A stretch of DNA of 64,000 nucleotides from JBNLBS01 sp050303415 (GCA_050303415.1 JBNLBS010000015.1:1-64000); one strand, 5' to 3'. Positions 8,513 to 17,277 are shown, counted from the stretch's first letter. The notes: a model not told the origin generated them from the sequence alone. Numbers and translations: made by a program.

Positions 8513-11089
8513 TCAAGCTTTCTGAAACACCAGATGTTTATCCTGTACGTCTACATTTATGGTATCGCCAGACATAAACCTTCCAGCCAGCAGGTCCTGG
8601 GCCAGCGGATTTTCCAGTTTCTGCTGGATTGCTCTTTTTAACGGCCTGGCACCGAATACCGGATCGAAACCGGCTTCACCCAATAAATCCAGGGCGGATT
8701 CGGTGAGCTCCAGGCCAATCTCTTTTTCTTGCAGGCGGCCACGCAGTTCTCCGATCTGAATTTTTGAGATCGCTCTGATCTGTTCCTGTACTAGCGGATG
8801 AAATACCACAGCCTCATCAATTCGGTTAATAAATTCCGGCCTGAATTCCTGTGCTACAACTTCCATGACCGAGGCTTTCATGGCTTCATAATTGGCTTCA
8901 CCAGCCAGTTCCTGAATATGGTGCGAGCCCAGATTTGAGGTCATGACTACAACAGTATTACGAAAATCCACCGTTCTGCCGTGACCATCAGTTAAACGCC
9001 CGTCATCCAGCACTTGCAGTAGAATATTAAAGACATCGTTATGCGCCTTTTCAATTTCATCCAGCAGAATAACCGAATAAGGTTTACGTCTGACCGCTTC
9101 AGTCAGGTAACCACCTTCTTCATAACCGACATAACCGGGAGGTGCACCGATTAAACGCGCCACTGAATGCTTTTCCATAAATTCGGACATATCCACCCGA
9201 ATCATCGCATCTTCGGTATCAAACAAAAATTCTGCCAGGGCTTTACACAATTCTGTTTTACCGACACCGGTCGGTCCTAAAAACAGGAATGAGCCATTAG
9301 GACGATTCGGATCCGACAAACCGGCACGTGAACGGCGTACAGCATCACTGACGGCTTTAAGAGCGGCTTGCTGCCCTATAACACGTTTACCCAGCTCCTC
9401 TTCCATACGTAATAATTTATCCCGCTCGCCTTCCATCATTTTGGACACTGGAATACCGGTCCATTTGGAGACTACTTCGGCGATTTCCTCATCGGTGACT
9501 TTATTACGCAGCAAGGTCATCTCATGCATTTCAGCTTGTGATGCTAAATCCAGTTGTTTTTCCAACGAAGGAATAATGCCGTATTGCAATTCCGACATAC
9601 GAGTCAAATCATTGTTCCGGCTGGCAACTTCCAGTTCCTGGCGATATTGATCCAGCTGCTCTTTAATAGTCGCAGACCCCTGCAAAGCTGCCTTTTCCGC
9701 CTTCCAGATTTCCTCCAGGTCGGAATATTCTTTTTCCAGCACGGAAATTTCCTGCTGCAGAATATTTAAACGCTTTTGTGATGCCGCATCAGATTCATTT
9801 TTCATCGCCTCACGTTCAATTTTCAACTGAATCAGACGCCTATCCAGTTTATCCATGGCTTCAGGCTTGGAATCAATCTCCATACGAATGCGACTGGCGG
9901 CTTCATCTATTAGGTCGATGGCTTTATCCGGTAACTGCCGATCGGTAATATAACGATAGGACAAAGTTGCAGCAGCAACGATAGCCGGGTCGGTAATATC
10001 CACGCCATGATGTACTTCGTATTTTTCTTTTAAGCCGCGCAATATGGCAACACTATCCTCCACCGAAGGTTCATCAACCTGCACTTTTTGAAAACGGCGC
10101 TCCAAAGCAGCATCTTTTTCCACATATTGACGATATTCATCCAGCGTTGTTGCCCCTACACAATGCAAAGTCCCCCTTGCTAAAGCCGGTTTCAGCATAT
10201 TACCGGCATCCATCGAACCTTCCGCTTTTCCGGCACCGACCATAGTATGCAATTCATCGATAAACAGGATAACCTTACCTTCATGCTTTTCCAGATCCTT
10301 TAATACGGCTTTCAATCGCTCTTCAAACTCCCCGCGAAATTTTGCCCCGGCAATCAGTGCCGCCATATCCAGTGACAAGACTTGTTTGTCCTTAATACCG
10401 TCAGGTACTTCACCATTTATGATGCGTTGGGCCAGACCTTCAACAATCGCTGTTTTACCTACCCCGGGCTCGCCGATTAACACCGGGTTGTTTTTGGTAC
10501 GCCGTTGCAATACCTGAATAGTGCGTCTGATTTCATCATCCCTACCGATTACCGGATCCAGCTTGCCCTGCTCTGCCATTGCCGTTAAATCAATCGTATA
10601 TTTATTTAACGCCTGGCGCTGATCCTCAGCATTTGGATCATTAACTTTATTATCGCCCCAGGCCGCATCGATAGCTTTTTCTACCGCTTGTTCAGTTACC
10701 CCGTATTTTTTTAACAAGTCGGTTAAAAAACCACTGCTTTGGCAAACAGCCAATAGAAACAATTCACTGGAAATAAAACTGTCATTGCGTTTTTGCGCCA
10801 GCTTATCGGTCAGGTTCAGTATCTTTGCCAGTTGGTTGGAAATCTGCACATCACCACCTGAACCGGTTACAGTAGCCAGATGAGCCAACTCTTTATCCAG
10901 TTCGTTTCTGAACGCATTTGCATTCACGCCGATTTGAGCCAAGATCAATTTTACACTACTACCTTCCTGGTTCATCAAAGCATGCATCACATGCACCGGC
11001 TCAATAAATTGATGGTCTTTACCCAAGGCCAAACTTTGGGCATCCGCCAGCGCGGTTTGAAATTTGCTGGTTAACTTGTCCATCCGCAT
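8513..11089 (-). CDS. clpB: ATP-dependent disaggregase ClpB
   Basis: A cytoplasmic AAA+ hexamer that rescues aggregated proteins together with DnaK and its cofactors. The 858-residue chain has the N-terminal Clp repeat domain, the first AAA domain with Walker A GEPGVGKTAIVEG, the ClpB-specific coiled-coil middle domain (about residues 410-530), and the second AAA domain with Walker A GPTGVGKTELCKAL and Walker B VILLDEIEKAH. The GGYLTEAVRRKPYSV segment is typical of ClpB and ClpA. No ClpP-binding loop is expected in ClpB. GAGGT precedes the ATG by 9 bases. The gene is a single unit between a heat-shock promoter and a terminator. Confidence 0.98.
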   Translation of the reverse strand: MRMDKLTSKFQTALADAQSLALGKDHQFIEPVHVMHALMNQEGSSVKLILAQIGVNANAFRNELDKELAHLATVTGSGGDVQISNQLAKILNLTDKLAQKRNDSFISSELFLLAVCQSSGFLTDLLKKYGVTEQAVEKAIDAAWGDNKVNDPNAEDQRQALNKYTIDLTAMAEQGKLDPVIGRDDEIRRTIQVLQRRTKNNPVLIGEPGVGKTAIVEGLAQRIINGEVPDGIKDKQVLSLDMAALIAGAKFRGEFEERLKAVLKDLEKHEGKVILFIDELHTMVGAGKAEGSMDAGNMLKPALARGTLHCVGATTLDEYRQYVEKDAALERRFQKVQVDEPSVEDSVAILRGLKEKYEVHHGVDITDPAIVAAATLSYRYITDRQLPDKAIDLIDEAASRIRMEIDSKPEAMDKLDRRLIQLKIEREAMKNESDAASQKRLNILQQEISVLEKEYSDLEEIWKAEKAALQGSATIKEQLDQYRQELEVASRNNDLTRMSELQYGIIPSLEKQLDLASQAEMHEMTLLRNKVTDEEIAEVVSKWTGIPVSKMMEGERDKLLRMEEELGKRVIGQQAALKAVSDAVRRSRAGLSDPNRPNGSFLFLGPTGVGKTELCKALAEFLFDTEDAMIRVDMSEFMEKHSVARLIGAPPGYVGYEEGGYLTEAVRRKPYSVILLDEIEKAHNDVFNILLQVLDDGRLTDGHGRTVDFRNTVVVMTSNLGSHHIQELAGEANYEAMKASVMEVVAQEFRPEFINRIDEAVVFHPLVQEQIRAISKIQIGELRGRLQEKEIGLELTESALDLLGEAGFDPVFGARPLKRAIQQKLENPLAQDLLAGRFMSGDTINVDVQDKHLVFQKA

Positions 11090-11131
11090 TGTATTTACCT
11101 CAGTATGGAATATTTATATCTAGCTACTAAC

Positions 11132-11158
11132 ATGGGGGATAAAGCGACACTTTTCAAG
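11132..11158 (-). promoter_or_regulatory. Sigma-32 heat-shock promoter of clpB
   Basis: Read on the minus strand, CTTGAAA (complement of 11152-11158) is followed after 14 bases by CCCCAT (complement of 11132-11137). This agrees with the RpoH consensus CTTGAAA-N11-16-CCCCAT. It lies 42 bases before the clpB start codon. Confidence 0.85.
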
Positions 11159-11239
11159 ACAGTGGCTATCTCAATTATTGATATCTGTTAATTGCCAGAC
11201 AATTTCTATAGAATAAAAAACAGTTATCAAGGAGTGTTC

Positions 11240-11974
11240 ATGTTTTTTAGCCATAACCGCTTTATTAAACAGTTTTTAGACAGCTGCCTCGATTTAGCTC
11301 CTATTCTGTTGGTGGTATTGGTTTTTCAGATTTTTGTTATTCATCAACCCATTCCTGACCTTGCCAATTTAATTCTAGGCACATTATTTGTGGTTTTAGG
11401 CTTAACCTTGTTTATGCTGGGTCTGGAAACCAGTCTTTTCCCGATAGGAGAAAGCATGGCTTTTGCATTTGCCAGCAAGGGCAATGTATTTTGGCTGTTA
11501 ACCTTTGCTTTTTGCCTGGGTTTTGGCACCACCATTGCCGAACCCGCCCTTATTGCGGTTGCCAACGAAGCGGCCGCCATTGCCAGCGAAGGCGAGTTGA
11601 TTACCAACACAAGTGCAGCCAAAAGCAGCTATGCCTTCGGCTTAAGGATCACCGTCGCACTGTCAGTTGGTTTTGCTATTTTAATTGGTGTACTGCGCAT
11701 TATTTTAAATTGGCCGTTACATTATTTAATTATTGGCGGCTATTTTTGTATTATTTTAATGACTCCGTTCGCTCCTAAAGACATTATAGGAATTGCTTAT
11801 GATTCCGGCGGTGTAACTACTTCCACTATCACCGTACCGCTGGTAACAGCATTAGGCGTTGGTCTGGCAACAGCCATCAAAGGTCGTAATCCGGTAGTTG
11901 ATGGATTTGGCCTGATTGCCTTTGCCTCGTTAACGCCCATGATTTTCGTTATGGCCTATGGAATGATACGATGA
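11240..11974 (+). CDS. DUF1538 membrane protein, first copy
   Basis: An integral inner-membrane protein of about 244 residues with about six to seven membrane segments. The family signature is clear: TLFMLGLETSLFPIGE, GFGTTIAEPALIAVANEA and YDSGGVTTSTITVPLVTALGVGLA. ATG at 11240 is preferred over the upstream in-frame start at 11192 because AAGGAG lies 7 bases before it. As I recall, paired DUF1538 proteins (UmpA and UmpB) of a halophilic bacterium were reported to act together as a cation/proton antiporter, so transport is a reasonable guess. The stop overlaps the start of the second copy by 4 bases, which suggests translational coupling and a heteromeric complex. Confidence 0.85.
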   Translation: MFFSHNRFIKQFLDSCLDLAPILLVVLVFQIFVIHQPIPDLANLILGTLFVVLGLTLFMLGLETSLFPIGESMAFAFASKGNVFWLLTFAFCLGFGTTIAEPALIAVANEAAAIASEGELITNTSAAKSSYAFGLRITVALSVGFAILIGVLRIILNWPLHYLIIGGYFCIILMTPFAPKDIIGIAYDSGGVTTSTITVPLVTALGVGLATAIKGRNPVVDGFGLIAFASLTPMIFVMAYGMIR

Positions 11975-12747
11975 ATGACTGGCTTTTTCATTTTGGTTAC
12001 GCATTACAGACCACGTTTACCGATATTTTGCCCATAGCCGCTATTATCATTGGCTTTCAGCTGTTAGTTATCCGCAAACCTTTAGCCAACCCCGGTAAAA
12101 TGCTCGGCGGATTTTTCTATGTTGTGCTCGGCATTACTTTTTTTCTGCAAGGCCTGGAGATGGCGTTGTTTCCTATAGGTGAACTCATGGCACAACAATT
12201 AACCAGCCCTGACTTTATTGGCATAAACCATAGTCACTCTGTAGACTGGCAAGCTTATTTCTGGGTTTATATTTTTGCTGCCTGCATCGGCTTTGCCACC
12301 ACCCTGGCAGAACCCTCTTTGCTCGCCGTGGCCAATAAGGCCGAAGAAATATCCGGTGGCACAATCAATGCCTGGAGTTTGCGTATCTCCGTTTCATTGG
12401 GCGTCGCTTTTGGTATTGCACTGGGCACATTTAGAATTGTCACCGGTAGCGAACTATATTTTTATATTATTGCAGGCTATATTGTGGTGATTATCCAAAC
12501 ATTTTTTGCGCCTAAATTGATAATCGGCCTGGCCTATGACTCCGGTGGTGTCACCACCTCAACCGTTACCGTGCCCCTGGTAACGGCGTTAGGCCTTGGT
12601 CTGGCATCGACCGTACCGGGGCGTAACCCATTAATTGATGGTTTTGGCTTAATAGCCTTTGCCAGTTTATTCCCAATTATTGCTGTCTTAGCTTATGCCC
12701 AAATAGCCGAATGGTTTAACAAAGGCAGCCTTTCATCTAAACACTGA
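11971..12747 (+). CDS. DUF1538 membrane protein, second copy
   Basis: A 258-residue inner-membrane protein, paralogous to the gene just upstream. It repeats the same core signatures: FFLQGLEMALFPIGE, CIGFATTLAEPSLLAVANKA and YDSGGVTTSTVTVPLVTALGLGLA. Conserved glutamate, aspartate and serine/threonine residues in the membrane core would suit ion binding. The start overlaps the previous stop (ATGA), and the PII-like gene begins 8 bases after this stop. The two halves together resemble inverted or tandem membrane repeats that assemble as a pair. Substrate unknown; a monovalent cation or an anion is possible. Confidence 0.85.
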   Translation: MNDWLFHFGYALQTTFTDILPIAAIIIGFQLLVIRKPLANPGKMLGGFFYVVLGITFFLQGLEMALFPIGELMAQQLTSPDFIGINHSHSVDWQAYFWVYIFAACIGFATTLAEPSLLAVANKAEEISGGTINAWSLRISVSLGVAFGIALGTFRIVTGSELYFYIIAGYIVVIIQTFFAPKLIIGLAYDSGGVTTSTVTVPLVTALGLGLASTVPGRNPLIDGFGLIAFASLFPIIAVLAYAQIAEWFNKGSLSSKH

Positions 12748-12755
12748 GGCGAACT

Positions 12756-13106
12756 ATGCATTTTAAATTACTTGTTGTTTTTGTTGAAGATGATAAAACC
12801 GATCTGGTAGTCGATACCGCACGAAAGTGCGGTGCCAAAGGCTCTACGGTCATCACTAACGCTCGCGGCGAAGGCATTAAAAAATCAAAAACTTTCTTTG
12901 GCCTGACACTGGAAACTCAACGAGATGTTGCTCTGTTTCTGGTTGAAGAACATCTCAGCCGATATATACTTGAAGAAATAGCCAAAGCCGCTGAATTTGA
13001 TAGCAAGCCCGGTACCGGCATCGCTTTTAAAATTGACGTGGAAGACGCAATTGGTGTTATGCATCAGGTTGAAGAATTAACTCAAGAACTGGAGGATGAA
13101 GTATGA
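12756..13106 (+). CDS. PII-like signalling protein
   Basis: A 116-residue cytoplasmic protein with a degenerate PII (GlnB-like) ferredoxin-fold pattern: LLVVFVEDDKTDLVVDTARKCGA for the first beta-alpha unit, then GSTVITNARGEG, FFGLTLETQRDVALFLVEE and GTGIAFKIDVEDAIG. The tyrosine-bearing T-loop of true GlnB/GlnK is missing, so it is unlikely to be uridylylated. PII-like proteins commonly bind nucleotides or small anions and block a transporter encoded next to them. Its position between two DUF1538 genes and a CBS gene argues that it gates the DUF1538 complex. GAGGC lies before the ATG, and the stop overlaps the next start. Confidence 0.75.
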   Translation: MHFKLLVVFVEDDKTDLVVDTARKCGAKGSTVITNARGEGIKKSKTFFGLTLETQRDVALFLVEEHLSRYILEEIAKAAEFDSKPGTGIAFKIDVEDAIGVMHQVEELTQELEDEV

Positions 13107-13510
13107 CTGATAAAACTAAAATAATCCGCGTAAGGGATGTCATGAAATCCAGCTTTGCAAACATTGACGGTGCTGCAACCATTAGTGACGCTCTAAAAGC
13201 AATGAAAACCTCAACAACTTCGGTACTTATTGTAAATAAACGCCATGATGACGATGAATTTGGCATGATCACGTCCGGTGATATTGCTAGACATGTTCTA
13301 GCTAAAAATCGTGCCCCGGACCGGGTAAATGTCTACGAAATAATGACCTGCCCGGTTATCACAGTTCATGCCGAAATGGATATAAAATTATGTTCCCGGT
13401 TATTTGCCCGTTATGATCTGGTCAGAGCTCCAGTTATCGAGAACGGCCTGGTTATTGGCATGATTAGCCCCAATTCCCTGGTGTTAGATGGTCTTTATAA
13501 AATATGCTGA
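13103..13510 (+). CDS. CBS-domain pair protein
   Basis: A 135-residue cytoplasmic protein made of two CBS motifs. The first is about residues 8-65 (VRDVMKSSFANIDGAATISDA...FGMITSGDIARHVL) and the second about 75-132 (VYEIMTCPVITVHAEMDI...GLVIGMISPNSLV). CBS pairs (Bateman modules) bind adenine nucleotides and report energy or ionic state, and are common on ion transporters. As the fourth gene of the DUF1538 operon, overlapping the PII-like gene by 4 bases, it could be a second regulatory subunit. Confidence 0.85.
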   Translation: MTDKTKIIRVRDVMKSSFANIDGAATISDALKAMKTSTTSVLIVNKRHDDDEFGMITSGDIARHVLAKNRAPDRVNVYEIMTCPVITVHAEMDIKLCSRLFARYDLVRAPVIENGLVIGMISPNSLVLDGLYKIC

Positions 13511-13653
13511 TGACTTTTATATAAAAATAGCAGTACAATAGCCGATGATCAGAAACAGATGTTGAATTTATGGCGTTACCTAAACATAGGTTGTCCGGTT
13601 ATCAATATTGTAGTTCTGTGTTAACCGTCGTTTTAATTTAAGGAGTTTTGCAA

Positions 13654-13857
13654 ATGGCAACAGGTACTGTAAAGTGGTTTAACAACACAAAAGGTTTTGG
13701 CTTTATCGAACCATCTGAAGGTAGCGAGGACATTTTTGTTCATCATTCTGTTATCCAAGGAGAAGGTTTTAAAACCCTAACACCTGGTCAAACAGTTAAC
13801 TTCGATATTGAAAATGGTCCTAAAGGTTTAGCGGCTACCAATGTTGTAGCGGAATAA
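13654..13857 (+). CDS. Cold-shock domain protein
   Basis: A 67-residue CspA-family protein that binds single-stranded RNA and DNA. It is a single OB-fold with RNP1 (KGFGFIEP) and RNP2 (DIFVHHSVI), plus the aromatic pattern KWFNNTKGFGF. The ATG at 13654 is chosen because AAGGAG (13640-13645) is 8 bases upstream; an in-frame TTG two codons earlier is not credible. About 140 bases without another gene precede it and probably contain a long 5' leader, common for cold-regulated genes. Confidence 0.95.
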   Translation: MATGTVKWFNNTKGFGFIEPSEGSEDIFVHHSVIQGEGFKTLTPGQTVNFDIENGPKGLAATNVVAE

Positions 13858-13874
13858 TAGACCAGAACCGCCCT

Positions 13875-13902
13875 AAAGCCCTGAAATCTTTATCGGGGCT
13901 TT
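13875..13902 (+). terminator. Hairpin after the cold-shock gene
   Basis: AAAGCCC (13875-13881) pairs with GGGCTTT (13896-13902) over a 14-base loop, 18 bases after the stop. The following ATTG lacks a real T-run, so termination may be weak. Confidence 0.5.
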
Positions 13903-14005
13903 ATTGAACAAAATGATTAGCATTTTTTCAAACACTGAAAACAAACCTTCAATGCTATACTAGATACCGTGTTTGTTTTTACTGCCTGAAAGAAGCTGTT
14001 TTATC

Positions 14006-14902
14006 ATGAATCAACCGACAGAAATCTGGTATAAGACCGATAGCAAGCCAGCGCCACCCTCAAAAAAAATGGCTTGCCTGACCATAATCAAAGGCGATCC
14101 TTTAGGCGAAACATTTGCTCTGGATAGTGAAAATATTATCCTGGGGCGCTGTAATGGCGCTACTATCATACTGCCGGACAAAGGCATCAGTCGTCGTCAT
14201 TTGTTAATAGAACACAAAGACAATATTTTCTATGCTTCCGATTTAAACAGCACTAATGGCAGCGAAATTAACAATAATAAAATCACAGCCTGCCAGGAGT
14301 TAAAAGACGGTGATAAAATTCGAATTGCCGGAACCATATTCAAATTCTCTTACCACGATGCCGAAGATAGAAAATACCATCAACAACTAAGGGAGCTCAT
14401 CGTAAAAGATGATTTAACGCAGATTTACAATAAACGTTATTTTATGGAGGCTATAGAGAAAGAGTTCAACTATGCCCGGCGCAACCAAAGTACATTGAGC
14501 CTCATTCTGTTTGATATCGATCACTTCAAATTATTTAATGATCAATATGGCCATCAGGCCGGTGACCATGTGTTGACTAAATTAGCCGAACTGTGTCAGC
14601 CCGTGGCCCGCAATTATGATACTTTTGCCCGCTTTGGTGGAGAAGAGTTTGCTCTATTACTGCGTGAAACCGATTTACCCGAAGCCATCACCCTGGCGAA
14701 TCGGTTAAGACAAACAATTGAAGATACTCAGTTCTGTTATAAGGAACAAATTTTAAATTCCACCATCAGCCTGGGCATCTCCACTTATGCCCCGCCCTGT
14801 AATATCAGGGACCAACATCAATTAATCACCATTGCCGACCACTATTTATACCAAGCCAAAAATACCGGTAGAAATAAGGTCTGCTATGAACAGCCCCGAT
14901 GA
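14006..14902 (+). CDS. FHA-GGDEF diguanylate cyclase
   Basis: A 298-residue soluble protein. Residues about 15-115 form an FHA domain with ILGRCNGATIILPDKGISRRHLLIEH and STNGSEINN, which binds phosphothreonine. Residues about 130-295 form a GGDEF domain with DDLTQIYNKRYF, LILFDIDHFKLFNDQYGHQAGD and the intact active-site motif GGEEF, so c-di-GMP synthesis is expected. No RxxD inhibitory site is visible at the usual place before GGEEF. ATG at 14006 is preferred over an in-frame TTG at 13973. It is a single gene. The FHA domain suggests that a Ser/Thr kinase controls the cyclase, but none is encoded in this window. Confidence 0.92.
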   Translation: MNQPTEIWYKTDSKPAPPSKKMACLTIIKGDPLGETFALDSENIILGRCNGATIILPDKGISRRHLLIEHKDNIFYASDLNSTNGSEINNNKITACQELKDGDKIRIAGTIFKFSYHDAEDRKYHQQLRELIVKDDLTQIYNKRYFMEAIEKEFNYARRNQSTLSLILFDIDHFKLFNDQYGHQAGDHVLTKLAELCQPVARNYDTFARFGGEEFALLLRETDLPEAITLANRLRQTIEDTQFCYKEQILNSTISLGISTYAPPCNIRDQHQLITIADHYLYQAKNTGRNKVCYEQPR

Positions 14903-15096
14903 TTCATTAAATTCAGTTTTCAGTCAAACCTGCTGTTGAAAATCTCCTGCCTGTTTTGCCGATTCAGTAATAAAAACACTTCGACTCGACAACCTTACTA
15001 ACAATATAAGTTATTCTACACTTCTCCAGTATCCGGTTATAATATAACTCAATATTACAGCTTCATTTTTTTTCAGCGACTGATACAGGCAAAACA

Positions 15097-16047
15097 ATGA
15101 CTGAAGATAATAATAAAAAACTAACTTTTCCTGAGTTTTGTAAACGCTATTTAACAGAGTTTAAAACCACTCCTCAATATGAACAATTAATGGCCATGCC
15201 CCCGGCAAAACGCTGGGCGACAATAGCCGGCTCTTTTGCTCTTTCTCAGGTCATCGTATTCGGCGGTTTATACATTATTTTTGACGAAATCGTCGTAATC
15301 GGTTTTTTTGCCAGTATTCTAGCTGGTTTAGCCACCGGACTTGGCGCTTTACCTGCCGTATTTTTTAAAACCATATCCGATAAAGTATTTAACAGTCTGC
15401 TAGGTGCTGCAGCGGGCGTCATGTTGGCAGCGACTGCATTCTCGCTATTGGTGCCGGGTATGGATTACGGCAATATGCTATGGCCAGGCAAAGGACTGTG
15501 GATAGTCTCACTGGGAATGTTCGTGGGTGCCCTATTTCTTCACTATGCTGACCGAAAGTTGCCCCATATTCATTTTGATACCATTGCGGATGAGAATCTG
15601 GACTCTTTGAATAAGATTTGGCTGTTTATCATTGCTATTACTATTCATAATTTCCCTGAAGGTATGTCTGTCGGTGTCAGCTTCGGTACTGGAGATATGA
15701 AAAACGGTATTATTTTGGCTACCGCAATTGCCTTGCAAAATATTCCTGAAGGCTTAGCTGTTGCCTTGCCGTTAGTCGGTTTGGGATATAACAAGTGGAA
15801 AGCAGTAGGTATTGCCACATTAACCGGTCTGGTTGAACCGGTTGGTGGTTTATTAGGTATCACCATGGTTAATATTTTTTCTCCCATTTTACCTTTTGCC
15901 ATGGGATTTGCCGCCGGTGCCATGCTGTTTGTTATCAGCGAAGAAATCATTCCGGAAACACACTCCAAAGGCCGCTCTCGCTACGCCACTTTTTCCCTGA
16001 TGATCGGTTTTATCATCATGATGTCCCTGGATAATTTACTCGGTTAA
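15097..16047 (+). CDS. ZIP-family divalent metal transporter
   Basis: A 316-residue inner-membrane protein with about eight membrane segments after a polar N-terminus of about 40 residues. The ZIP signatures are present in the fourth and fifth core helices: HNFPEGMSVGVSFG and then NIPEGLAVALPLVGLG, whose His, Asn, Pro and Glu residues bind zinc or iron. GAMLFVISEEIIPETH near the C-terminus is also typical. It would import Zn2+ or Fe2+, or export zinc in some GufA-like members. It is followed by a good terminator and by another metal-transporter gene. The N-terminal extension is longer than in GufA and lacks the usual histidine-rich loop. Confidence 0.88.
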   Translation: MTEDNNKKLTFPEFCKRYLTEFKTTPQYEQLMAMPPAKRWATIAGSFALSQVIVFGGLYIIFDEIVVIGFFASILAGLATGLGALPAVFFKTISDKVFNSLLGAAAGVMLAATAFSLLVPGMDYGNMLWPGKGLWIVSLGMFVGALFLHYADRKLPHIHFDTIADENLDSLNKIWLFIIAITIHNFPEGMSVGVSFGTGDMKNGIILATAIALQNIPEGLAVALPLVGLGYNKWKAVGIATLTGLVEPVGGLLGITMVNIFSPILPFAMGFAAGAMLFVISEEIIPETHSKGRSRYATFSLMIGFIIMMSLDNLLG

Positions 16048-16076
16048 TGTGAAATAAGAAAGTTCTTATCCTGACT

Positions 16077-16110
16077 GGGGGAAGGTAGTAAACCTCCCCC
16101 TATTTTTTTT
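16077..16110 (+). terminator. Rho-independent terminator after the ZIP gene
   Basis: GGGGG(A)AGG at 16077-16085 pairs with CCTCCCCC (16093-16100), followed by TA and eight T. A smaller hairpin, ATAAGAA/TTCTTAT, lies just before it at 16054-16069. Confidence 0.8.
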
Positions 16111-16142
16111 AAATATCAGCCCCAAACAGCATCTTTTAAACC

Positions 16143-16787
16143 ATGGAATATATTCAACAGCTTCAGCATTTTTTTAATAATTTTCTTTTAATTGGGGATT
16201 TCGCCAAAATTTCTGCCACTGCCGGTACCAGCTTTGCATTAATTGTCGCCGCAGAAATAGGTGATAAAAGTCAGCTGGTTTGTATGACGTTAGCCTCGCG
16301 CCATAGACCCATGCCAGTATTGTTAGGCGCCATTGCGGCATTTGCCTTATTAAATACGCTGGCGGTTGTTTTTGGTGCAGCAATTGCCAGTTGGTTACCG
16401 ACCTATGTGGTTGCCGCCACAGTAGCTGTTTTATTTATTTCCTTTGGTATTCATGCTTTGCGCATCGAAGAGGAAGACGAAGATGAGGAAGTTGAAGAAA
16501 AAAGCGGGCATGGCATTTTCTTCACTACCTTTTTGCTGATCACGGTCGCTGAGTTTGGTGATAAAACTCAGTTGGCTGTCGTCGCTTTAAGCAGCACCGC
16601 AATACCTATGGCTGTCTGGCTCGGTTCAACCGCCGCATTAATCTTAACGTCTGGCATGGGAATTGTGGCCGGGCGGACAATTTTGCAAAAGTTTCCATTA
16701 ACTCTGTTACACCGGTTCAGCGGTATTATTTTTATTATTCTGGGTGGTCTATCCGCTTATAACGCCTACATAAATTATAGTTTTTAA
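16143..16787 (+). CDS. UPF0016/GDT1-family manganese or calcium exporter
   Basis: A 214-residue inner-membrane protein with two copies of the family motif ExGDKxQ: AAEIGDKSQL at about 37-45 and VAEFGDKTQL in the second half. The two three-helix halves are joined by a very acidic linker (EEEDEDEEVEE). Bacterial members such as MneA export Mn2+, and eukaryotic relatives (Gdt1, TMEM165) move Ca2+ and Mn2+. No yybP-ykoY-type riboswitch is obvious before the gene; the 95 bases upstream contain the terminator of the ZIP gene. No good ribosome binding site precedes the ATG. Confidence 0.88.
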   Translation: MEYIQQLQHFFNNFLLIGDFAKISATAGTSFALIVAAEIGDKSQLVCMTLASRHRPMPVLLGAIAAFALLNTLAVVFGAAIASWLPTYVVAATVAVLFISFGIHALRIEEEDEDEEVEEKSGHGIFFTTFLLITVAEFGDKTQLAVVALSSTAIPMAVWLGSTAALILTSGMGIVAGRTILQKFPLTLLHRFSGIIFIILGGLSAYNAYINYSF

Positions 16788-16808
16788 AAATAAAAACTGA
16801 GTGTTGTT

Positions 16809-17273
16809 ATGAAATCAGCTGTGTTATTCGTACTTATCATAACCATATTTACCTTATCATTTGTAGATCATCATGCCGTACTAATGTATCCACTTAGCGC
16901 GCTGATTTTCTACGTTTACTTACCCAAAATTTATGCCTTTTCCAGAATCAACATATTCCATCACCTCAAAGCTAATGAGTTCATTCACTTAAAATACTAT
17001 CCTATGGAATTTTTTTTATGGTTGCTGGCAACCTGTTTTTTCTCTTTTATTCTGGCGCATTTAACCGCTGATCTGCTTTATCGTTATTCCAAGCACATCC
17101 ATTATTTTATGTATCCGGTGATATTTATTGACTTAGGCTTTATTGTATATCGTGAAGTCAGAGCCAAAAATTTATTAACGGAACAACTGCAATCATATTA
17201 TGAACGTCAGGGCCGATTATTGACTTTTGAAATATTATTTATCTTTTTACTGCTGTTTATGATTCCGCATTAA
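16809..17273 (+). CDS. Small membrane protein of unknown function
   Basis: A 154-residue inner-membrane protein that I do not recognise. It has about four hydrophobic segments, near residues 3-20, 22-36, 62-84 and 98-116, plus a last one at about 138-153. Between them lie short basic or aromatic loops (KIYAFSRINIFHHLKANE and YREVRAKNLLTEQL). It begins 21 bases after the UPF0016 stop codon, so cotranscription with the metal exporter is likely. No metal-binding signature is seen. Confidence 0.65.
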   Translation: MKSAVLFVLIITIFTLSFVDHHAVLMYPLSALIFYVYLPKIYAFSRINIFHHLKANEFIHLKYYPMEFFLWLLATCFFSFILAHLTADLLYRYSKHIHYFMYPVIFIDLGFIVYREVRAKNLLTEQLQSYYERQGRLLTFEILFIFLLLFMIPH

Positions 17274-17277
17274 AAAT

